A stretch of DNA of 60,583 nt. It comes from Glycocaulis albus. GTDB lineage: Bacteria > Pseudomonadota > Alphaproteobacteria > Caulobacterales > Maricaulaceae. This document shows, in pieces, positions 54,367 to 60,583 of the stretch; position 1 is the first letter of the stretch; each line of letters starts with the position of its first letter. The notes beneath the pieces were generated by a model that did not search any database, had not been told where the DNA came from, and worked only from the letters and a program-made list of their open reading frames with translations. The stretch lies in the NCBI RefSeq assembly GCF_014639075.1, contig NZ_BMFS01000014.1, positions 1-60,583 on the forward strand. The letters run 5' to 3'. A program made the translations under genes and the position numbers.

Positions 54367-56574
54367 ATGGTTCGGGACTGGCAGGGGGCGCTGGCGGCGC
54401 TGACACTGGCGTTTGGCGTATCGGCGGCTGGCTGGACCGTGCAGGAGGACGCCGCGCCGCCTGTAGAACCTGAGAGCACGGCTGAAGACGCCGGACCGGA
54501 AGACGCGCCGGACCTGTTGAACCCCGAAGAGGCATTGCCGTCTGAAGCGGCTGCATCCTCCTTCATGGACGCTCCTCCGCGAGCGTCCACTTCGCTTGCC
54601 GAAGGCGATACTGTCCCGGTCATCTGCCCGTTTCGCGATACCATCGACTATGAACCGGGCGATATAAGCTGCGGCCTGCTGGCGGTTCGCGAAAACCGCG
54701 AGGCAGAGACCAGCCGCATCATCCAGCTTCTCTATGTGAAAATTCACGCGCGCGGACCGGAGGATGAAGACAGCGAGGACGGGGAGGATGACGGCGAGGC
54801 GCAGGCCTTTCAGCCGCTGGCCGATCCCATCGCCTATCTGACGGGCGGGCCGGGTGTGGGTGTGCCCAGCTATGTCGAACGCTTCAAGGATCACGCCGCT
54901 ACGCAAACCCGCGACCTCTATATCCTCCAGCAGCGTGGCATTACCCAGTCGGGCGATTTCTGTCCGCTATTCTCGCTGGAAGAACCCGCGCTCAATACCG
55001 GCCAGACCGTGGCCGAGCAGGAAGAGTTCGAGCGCCGCCGGCTTGCGCGCTGTTTTGAACGGGCTCTGGCAGAGGGCGTGGACCTCTCGGCCTACAACAC
55101 GGTGGAGAATGCCCGCGATGTGCGCGTGCTGCGCGAGGCGCTTGGCTATGACAGCTGGAATGTTTGGGGCATTTCCTACGGTTCTCATCTCGGGCAGATG
55201 CTGACGCGGGTCGATCCGGAAGGCATCCGGGCGCTCGTGCTGGACGCCATTGTGCCCAACGATCTTGAGAACCTGATGCGCATCCACCGCTGGGCGGGCC
55301 GGGTGCTCGATCATATTGTCACGACCTGCGAGGCCGATGCGGCCTGCGCGCGTGCCTATCCCGATCTGGAAGAGCGCACCTATGCCGCGATTGCTGCCCT
55401 GCAGGAAAATCCGGTCATGGTGACGGTATCCGACACCGAGGTATTCCCCGGCGGTCAGGTAGCGGTCGGCGGTGCGGCGATTGCCTTTGCGCCTTTTTCC
55501 ATGATGTACGAGCAAAGCACCTATGCAGGACTGGCAGGTGTACTGAATGCGCTGGTGCGCGCTGCCGAGCGGCGTGACGAGACGGTCTTTACCGCTATTG
55601 CGCTAGGCGGTGGCGGTGACCTCACAGGCGGTGATTTTTCACCCGGCATGAACGCCGCGATTTCCTGCAATGACGGTTACACCTGGCAAAGCGCACGGGT
55701 GATCGCCGAGGACATGAGCGAAGTGCCGGGCCTTGCGGGGCTCATCGGCTCGGTCGAGGGCGCCGAGGCGAGCCAGGCGCTGTGTGAGCAATACGGGATG
55801 GGGCTGCGTGACCGGACCGACTACATGCCGGTCAGTTTTGACGGACCGGCACTGGTCGTGAACGGTGCCTGGGATCCGATCACACCGCCCGACCTTGCCC
55901 GCCAGATCATGCCGGGCTTTTCCAATGGCCGGTATCTTGAAGTGCCCTTCGCCGGCCATGGGCCTACCCGGTCTGACGAATGCACGGCCGATATCATGGT
56001 AGCATTCTTTGATGATCCGGCAGGTGAGCTCGATACAGAGTGCGCCGAGACGGCCAATGCCGAGCCCTCCTTTGTTATTCCCATGACATCGCGCTTCGTT
56101 GCGAGAGCCATCGTGAATATGGAGGAAGACCGCCCCGCACTGATCGGCCTGCTGGCCTGGGGCGGTATCTCGGCGCTCATCCTTGCCATTGCGCTGCTCG
56201 TTTTCCCGGTGGCCTTCGTTCTGCGCCGTATTGACGGTACGGCTTCGGCCAATACTGGCGGCGCGCGTGCGGCCAGCGTGGCGGCTGCCGCGCTCGGCAT
56301 TGGCGGTCTCGCCGTGCTGGGCTATGCCGCCTGGTATACCAGCGAGATATCGCCGATCGTGCTGATTGCAGGGTTTGCCGGTCCTGCGCGTATAGGTGCC
56401 TGGGCCATATTGCTGGGCGGGCTTGCCGGGCTCGCAGCGCTCTTTCTCGTGGCAGGCGCACGCCTCTCCTCGGGGCGCATGGCTATTGGCACGCTGGGCG
56501 GCATCATCCTGACGGCACTGGCCGCCCTTTCGCTCGCCGTGTTCGCGGCGGTATCGGATCTGACACCTTTCTAG
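54367..56574 (+). CDS. S33-type peptidase with C-terminal membrane domain
   Basis: A 735-residue protein. After an N-terminal signal/anchor comes an acidic linker, then an alpha/beta-hydrolase domain of the tripeptidyl-aminopeptidase (S33) kind: TGGPGVGV and QQRGITQSG for the oxyanion region, nucleophile Ser in WGISYGSHLG, Asp in GAWDPITPP, His in FAGHGPTRSDEC. The last 130 residues add four hydrophobic helices (GLLAWGGISALILAIALLVF and three more), unlike usual S33 secreted enzymes. AAGGGGG precedes the ATG at 54367. Probably anchored and periplasm-facing; the membrane domain is of unknown role. Confidence 0.83.
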   Translation: MVRDWQGALAALTLAFGVSAAGWTVQEDAAPPVEPESTAEDAGPEDAPDLLNPEEALPSEAAASSFMDAPPRASTSLAEGDTVPVICPFRDTIDYEPGDISCGLLAVRENREAETSRIIQLLYVKIHARGPEDEDSEDGEDDGEAQAFQPLADPIAYLTGGPGVGVPSYVERFKDHAATQTRDLYILQQRGITQSGDFCPLFSLEEPALNTGQTVAEQEEFERRRLARCFERALAEGVDLSAYNTVENARDVRVLREALGYDSWNVWGISYGSHLGQMLTRVDPEGIRALVLDAIVPNDLENLMRIHRWAGRVLDHIVTTCEADAACARAYPDLEERTYAAIAALQENPVMVTVSDTEVFPGGQVAVGGAAIAFAPFSMMYEQSTYAGLAGVLNALVRAAERRDETVFTAIALGGGGDLTGGDFSPGMNAAISCNDGYTWQSARVIAEDMSEVPGLAGLIGSVEGAEASQALCEQYGMGLRDRTDYMPVSFDGPALVVNGAWDPITPPDLARQIMPGFSNGRYLEVPFAGHGPTRSDECTADIMVAFFDDPAGELDTECAETANAEPSFVIPMTSRFVARAIVNMEEDRPALIGLLAWGGISALILAIALLVFPVAFVLRRIDGTASANTGGARAASVAAAALGIGGLAVLGYAAWYTSEISPIVLIAGFAGPARIGAWAILLGGLAGLAALFLVAGARLSSGRMAIGTLGGIILTALAALSLAVFAAVSDLTPF

Positions 56575-56596
56575 GGTGTGGGCCCCTTGCAGGCGC

Positions 56597-56634
56597 GCGC
56601 GCTTAAGTCCATGACGTCATGGACTTAAGCGCGC
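56597..56634. repeat. Perfect 38-bp palindrome
   Basis: The left arm GCGCGCTTAAGTCCATGAC is followed immediately by its exact reverse complement, giving a gapless 38-bp palindrome centred between 56615 and 56616. It sits in the 83 bp gap after the S33 gene. No T-tract follows, so it is not a classical terminator. A possible start codon of the next gene (ATG 56619) lies inside it, but ATG 56658 is more likely. Confidence 0.95.
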
Positions 56635-56657
56635 ATCCTTTTCCGGGCACCTCCTCC

Positions 56658-58493
56658 ATGTCTCTGCCAGTCATACTTCTTGGAATGGTCATGGTAGCCA
56701 CCATGGCGCTCTTTCTGTGGGGCAGGCTGCGCCATGACGCGGTCGCACTGGCGGCACTTGTGGCGTGTGTGCTGCTCGGGCTGGTCCCGGCCGGCGAGGC
56801 CTTTTCGGGCTTCGGCCATCCGGCCGTCATCACGGTGGCATGCGTCCTGATTCTGTCCGGCGCGCTGCAATCCGCCGGTACGGTGGATGTGATTGCGCGC
56901 ATCGTGCTTCCGAAGAAGGCGCATCCCACCGTGATGCTGATATCGCTGTCGGTGCTGGCGGCGTTCCTGTCGGCCTTCATGAACAATGTCGGCGCCCTTG
57001 CGCTGCTCATGCCGATAGCATTGCAGATCGCCCGCAAGCAGGGGCTGGCGCCCGGCCGCCTGCTGATGCCGTTATCTTTCGCCTCCATTCTCGGCGGGAT
57101 GACAACGCTTATCGGTACACCGCCCAACCTGATCGTATCGGGCTTCCGGGCAGAGGCGGGCCCCGGCCCGTTCGCCATGTTTGATTTCACGCCGGTCGGA
57201 CTGGCCGTGGCCGGCGCCGGTATCGTTTTCGTACTGGCGCTTTCCTGGCTTCTGGTTCCCCGCCGCCAGTCCCAGGGCGCGGAAGGTTTCGAGACCGGCA
57301 ACTATCTGACCGAGGCCCGCGTGCTTGATGACAGCGCGGCCAACGGCAAGACGCTGCGCGAGCTTCAGTCGAAACTGGACGAGGCCAGCGCAGATGTGCT
57401 CGCCCTGATACGCGACGAGAAGCGCTACCCGTCCCCACACGCCAACCGGAAGGTGAAGGCTGGCGATCTGCTGGTCATCGAGGCGGACCCCGAAGGGCTG
57501 ACATCGGCTCTGTCCGCGCTGGGACTGCAGCTGGAAGAGGAAGCCTCGACCATCCCGGACGGCGAGGACGCACAGGAGATGGCCGGCAAGGAGGATGAAG
57601 CCACGGCCGGAAGCCGCCGCCGCATCGTCCATGCCGACGAGGTGCACCTGGCCGAATATGCCGTTTCTCCGGGCTCGGGCCTTTCCGGGCGCTCGGCCAG
57701 CGATATCCGCCTGCGCACACGCTTTCAGGTCAATCTCCTGGCGATCTCCCGTAACGCGACGCACTCACGCGCACGGCTGCGCACGATGAAGCTTAAAGAA
57801 GGGGATGTGTTGCTGCTGCAGGGCAGCGAGGAGGCGATGGCGGAATTTGCCGCGCACATGGGCTGTGTGCCGCTCGCCGAACGCACGCTGCGCATTCCCG
57901 ATGCGAGGAAGGCGGTCACGGCTGCCGTGATCATGGGCGGTGCGGTTGCCCTGGCTGCCACGGGCACTTTGCCGGCGGCGATGGCGTTTGCAGTCGGCGT
58001 GCTGGCCGTGATGGTGCTGCGCATCATTCCGCTGCGCAATATATATGACAATGTCGACTGGCCGGTAATCGTGCTCCTCGGCGCGCTATTACCTGTGGCG
58101 GAAGCGCTTGAAACGACAGGCGCCGCCAGCTTCCTGTCTGGCCAGCTGCTCGCGCTGACAGGTCAGGCAGGACCGGTTCTGGTGCTCGCGATAATCCTGG
58201 TGGCGACCATGACGCTGTCCGACTTCATGAACAATGCGGCCACCGCCGCGGTCATGTGCCCTGTCGCGATCAGCCTTGCTGCGGGCATGAATGTCAGCCC
58301 TGATCCCTTGCTGATGGCTGTGGCGGTAGGCGCCTCTTGCGCCTTCCTGACGCCGATCGGGCACCAGAACAATACGCTGATCCTAGGGCCCGGCGGCTTC
58401 AGGTTCAGCGATTACTGGCGCCTGGGCCTGCCACTGGAGATTGTGGTTGTGGCTGTCGGTGTGCCGGTGATCCTGCTGGTCTGGCCTCTCTAG
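56658..58493 (+). CDS. SLC13/DASS-type transporter with two RCK_C domains
   Basis: A 611-residue membrane transporter. Two anion-binding motifs of the family appear: AFLSAFMNNVGALALLMPIA and LSDFMNNAATAAVMCPVA. Between the halves sits a soluble insert of about 200 residues with two TrkA_C (RCK_C) modules (ALIRDEKRYPSPHAN, then KAGDLLVIEADPE; and RFQVNLLAISRNA, then KLKEGDVLLLQGSEE). This matches SAC1/SLT-like anion transporters, which carry sulfate or dicarboxylates. The start at 56658 is preferred since the hydrophobic helix follows at once; ATG 56619 lies inside the palindrome. Confidence 0.9.
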   Translation: MSLPVILLGMVMVATMALFLWGRLRHDAVALAALVACVLLGLVPAGEAFSGFGHPAVITVACVLILSGALQSAGTVDVIARIVLPKKAHPTVMLISLSVLAAFLSAFMNNVGALALLMPIALQIARKQGLAPGRLLMPLSFASILGGMTTLIGTPPNLIVSGFRAEAGPGPFAMFDFTPVGLAVAGAGIVFVLALSWLLVPRRQSQGAEGFETGNYLTEARVLDDSAANGKTLRELQSKLDEASADVLALIRDEKRYPSPHANRKVKAGDLLVIEADPEGLTSALSALGLQLEEEASTIPDGEDAQEMAGKEDEATAGSRRRIVHADEVHLAEYAVSPGSGLSGRSASDIRLRTRFQVNLLAISRNATHSRARLRTMKLKEGDVLLLQGSEEAMAEFAAHMGCVPLAERTLRIPDARKAVTAAVIMGGAVALAATGTLPAAMAFAVGVLAVMVLRIIPLRNIYDNVDWPVIVLLGALLPVAEALETTGAASFLSGQLLALTGQAGPVLVLAIILVATMTLSDFMNNAATAAVMCPVAISLAAGMNVSPDPLLMAVAVGASCAFLTPIGHQNNTLILGPGGFRFSDYWRLGLPLEIVVVAVGVPVILLVWPL

Positions 58494-58513
58494 AACAAGG
58501 AAAGAAAACCGAT

Positions 58514-59722
58514 ATGGCAGATGGTGCGTTGTCCCACATCAAGGTTCTCGATCTTTCGCGCGTCCTCGCCGGGCCCTGGTGCGCACAGATACTGGGCGAT
58601 CTGGGCGCTGACGTGATCAAGGTGGAGAACCCCGATGGCGGAGATGATACGCGCGGCTGGGGACCGCCCTTCATGCCGGACGAGGCCGGCGGCGAGGGGG
58701 ACGCGGCCTATTATCTGTGCGCCAACCGGAACAAGCGCTCGATTGCCGTCAATCTGCGCGAGGCAGAGGGTCAGGCAATCATTTGCCAGCTGGCGGCGCA
58801 AAGCGACGTGGTGATCGAAAACTACAAGACCGGTGGCCTGAAACGCTTCGGTCTGGATTATGAGTCCTTGAAACAGGACAACCCCTCTATTGTGTATTGC
58901 TCAGTAACCGGCTTCGGGCAGACCGGGCCGAGCGCTCACCTGCCGGGCTATGATTTTCTGATTCAGGCCATGGGTGGCCTGATGAGCGTCACTGGTGAGG
59001 ATGAGCCGGTAAAGGTGGGGGTTCCCATCGTTGACCTGTTTACCGGCGTTTACGCGGCCGGCGCGATACTGGCCGCGCTTGTGGCTCGCGATCAGGGCAG
59101 GGGCGGGCAGTATATCGACATGGCCCTTTTCGATGTGCAGGCGGCCATGCTGGCCAATCAGGCCTGCAACTACCTCGTCGGTGGCAAGGTGCCCGGCCGC
59201 ATGGGGAACCGACATCCCAACATCGTTCCGTATCAGGACTTTCCGACCGCCGACGGGCGCATTGCGGTCGCGGTCGGGGCAGACCGCCAGTTCCGCGCTT
59301 TCGCAGCGGTACTGGGACGTCCCGAATGGGCGGACGATCCGCGTTATGCGCGCAATGCTGCTCGAGTTGAATACCGTGAAGAACTGTGTGGCGAGATCGC
59401 CAGCATAATGCGCCGCAAGACCAGCGATGAGTGGCGTGCTGGCCTTGACGCGGCGGGTATACCGTGCGGACCGATCCAGGGGCTCGATGGTGTGTTTTCA
59501 GAACCACAGGCCCGGGCGCGGGAGCTTGCATTTCAGATGAATGTCACCGGGTCGGGTGCGGCCACGCTGGTGGCCAACCCGATGCGCCTGTCGCAAACGC
59601 CGCCGCAATACACAAAGGCACCGCCACGATTCGCCGAACACACAGCGGAAGTGTTGCAAGAACGCCTCGGAGTGTCACAAAACGATGTTGCCAGGCTCAG
59701 AGAGCTGGGAATACTGGCCTGA
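58514..59722 (+). CDS. CaiB/BaiF-type CoA-transferase
   Basis: A 402-residue class III CoA-transferase. The family pattern is clear: VLDLSRVLAGPWCAQILGDLGADVIKVE, reduced to LDLSRVLAGPWC and LGADVIKVE; NKRSIAVNL; GYDFLIQAMGGLM with the catalytic Asp; and GNRHPNIVPYQ. It would move CoA between carboxylates. The ATG at 58514 lies after AAGGAAAG. It is 20 bp from the transporter gene, so an operon is likely: import of a carboxylate and its CoA activation. Substrate unknown. Confidence 0.92.
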   Translation: MADGALSHIKVLDLSRVLAGPWCAQILGDLGADVIKVENPDGGDDTRGWGPPFMPDEAGGEGDAAYYLCANRNKRSIAVNLREAEGQAIICQLAAQSDVVIENYKTGGLKRFGLDYESLKQDNPSIVYCSVTGFGQTGPSAHLPGYDFLIQAMGGLMSVTGEDEPVKVGVPIVDLFTGVYAAGAILAALVARDQGRGGQYIDMALFDVQAAMLANQACNYLVGGKVPGRMGNRHPNIVPYQDFPTADGRIAVAVGADRQFRAFAAVLGRPEWADDPRYARNAARVEYREELCGEIASIMRRKTSDEWRAGLDAAGIPCGPIQGLDGVFSEPQARARELAFQMNVTGSGAATLVANPMRLSQTPPQYTKAPPRFAEHTAEVLQERLGVSQNDVARLRELGILA

Positions 59723-59736
59723 CGAATATTCTTTTT

Positions 59737-59762
59737 GGAACCGAAGCACTGGCTTCCGCGTA
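59737..59762 (+). promoter_or_regulatory. Possible EcfG-type promoter before ompA-like gene
   Basis: GGAAC (59737-59741) and CGTA (59759-59762) are 17 bp apart, close to the general-stress sigma consensus GGAAC-N16/17-CGTT (one mismatch). It is about 115 bp upstream of the OmpA-like start. Low confidence. Confidence 0.25.
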
Positions 59763-59878
59763 AGAAATCCGCTACTCCAATAGCAGAAGCGCCGGGCTCC
59801 GGCTGTTTCGTGCGTCCAAACGGCGCTTTGTACATCACACTCAACGAAGGACGTAGTTCCGCGTCCGGAGGGGGAATT

Positions 59879-60583
59879 ATGAAAAAACGGCTTCTTACAG
59901 CTGCTGCTGTCGGTGCCTTTCTTGCTCTGCCGTCCGTAGCGGCGGCACAGGAAGGTTGGTACGTCCGCGGCGCTCTTGGTTATGGTGCTCCCGGCGATGC
60001 CGACGTCACCAGCCCGGCATTCACTGCCAATCCGTCTCGCGAAATCAGTGGCAAGAGCAATCTTCGTGAAGCGCTCGCCATCGGTTATCAGTTGGACAGC
60101 AACTGGCGCGTTGAAGGTGAACTTGCTCACCGTTTCAACCAGACCGGTGCGATGGGCAACTTTGAAGAGAGCACCAGCTCTGTTCATGCTTGGTCGCTGA
60201 TGGCGTCTGCTATCTACGATTTCGCCGGCTCTGACTGGTACCGCCCCTATGTTGGTGCGGGTATCGGCTATGTCAGCTCGCACTTCTCAGGCACCGGTGC
60301 CAGCACGGGCACCGCGACTGCGGCTTCGGTTCCCGTTACCATCCGCGGCGATGACGGTGCTCTGGGCTACCACCTTCTGGCCGGTATTGGCTGGGTTCTG
60401 TCCGAAAACCTGATGCTTGACACCGAGTATCGTTATTTCGGCTACGGCTCCACCTCCTACAATAACGGCAGCGTGAGTGCTCTGCGTGGGCATGAGGCTT
60501 GGATCGGCCTGCGTTACCTGTTTGCCGCTCCGGCTCCGGTAGCCCCGCCGCCCCCGCCGCCTCCGCCCCCGCCGCCCCCGCCG
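59879..60583 (+). CDS. OmpA-like outer-membrane protein (3' end missing)
   Basis: The first 235 codons of an open gene that runs off the window. A signal peptide (residues 1-23, ending VAAAQ) leads to an eight-stranded OmpA-like barrel, with aromatic-rich strands (GWYVRGALGYG, WRVEGELAHRF, LDTEYRYFGYG, HEAWIGLRYLF), then a run of Pro (APAPVAPPPP...) that normally joins the barrel to a peptidoglycan-binding OmpA domain. Codons are biased to GCT, GGT and CGT, unlike neighbours, as in a highly expressed gene. GGAGGGGG precedes the ATG. Confidence 0.88.
   Translation, partial: MKKRLLTAAAVGAFLALPSVAAAQEGWYVRGALGYGAPGDADVTSPAFTANPSREISGKSNLREALAIGYQLDSNWRVEGELAHRFNQTGAMGNFEESTSSVHAWSLMASAIYDFAGSDWYRPYVGAGIGYVSSHFSGTGASTGTATAASVPVTIRGDDGALGYHLLAGIGWVLSENLMLDTEYRYFGYGSTSYNNGSVSALRGHEAWIGLRYLFAAPAPVAPPPPPPPPPPPPP

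Noticed and set aside
60541-60583. CCG/CCC run at the window end
   Set aside because: It is the proline linker of the OmpA-like gene, not a mutable repeat tract of independent interest.

Overview
The window is a 60.6 kb piece of a GC-rich alphaproteobacterial chromosome. The best fit is a stalked or dimorphic marine lineage of the Hyphomonadaceae/Maricaulaceae type; this is inferred. Evidence: a PopZ (DUF2497) gene directly after a Pcm-like gene and tolC, four CtrA-like boxes, a tRNA-His without encoded G-1 and with A73, a large TonB-dependent receptor, and a mostly housekeeping gene content. There is no prophage, CRISPR array or intact insertion sequence.

Layout. 0-10 kb: gatB, a lower-GC membrane-anchored Nudix-like gene, a LysM protein, an Atm1-type ABC exporter, a phosphoesterase/lipid-kinase pair, a GNAT-like protein, tRNA-Asn and a Mpo1-like (DUF962) protein. 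Between tRNA-Asn and the DUF962 gene lies an orphan, very strong intrinsic terminator preceded on the same strand by a CtrA-like box, a likely small RNA. 10-16 kb: tRNA-Cys, the pcm-tolC-popZ block, a 269 bp inverted-repeat element abutting the popZ stop codon, DUF3137, an alpha/beta hydrolase and a small membrane protein/XRE regulator pair. 16-23 kb (mostly minus strand): phenylalanine hydroxylase, a secreted beta/gamma-crystallin protein, gamma-glutamyltransferase, AsmA, then an M48 protease and tRNA-His. 23-29.7 kb: a cluster with three CtrA-like boxes around an unknown protein, a lytic transglycosylase, DUF2336, and an Hpt/receiver phosphorelay pair, then NAD kinase. 29.9-37.9 kb: egtB (no egtD in view), a YdeI-like protein, a class II aldolase, an outer-membrane protein and an RND efflux pair.

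37.9-54.3 kb is a catabolic region: a cytochrome c, a minus-strand thiolase/acyl-CoA ligase/thioesterase operon with 4-nt overlaps, a divergent PaaN-like aldehyde dehydrogenase, a TonB-dependent receptor, a tandem-duplicated HxlR regulator facing a perfect inverted repeat, and a plus-strand run of flavin oxygenase/reductase, carotenoid-cleavage-type dioxygenase, acyl-CoA ligase and two more thiolases. Together these read as uptake of a hydrophobic substrate, oxidative C=C cleavage, aldehyde oxidation, CoA activation and thiolytic shortening. The substrate cannot be read from sequence; this region is the strongest candidate for an undescribed system.

54.3-60.6 kb: an S33-type peptidase fused to a C-terminal membrane domain, a 38 bp perfect palindrome, an SLC13-type transporter with two RCK_C domains, a CaiB/BaiF CoA-transferase, and the start of an OmpA-type gene cut by the window end in its proline linker.
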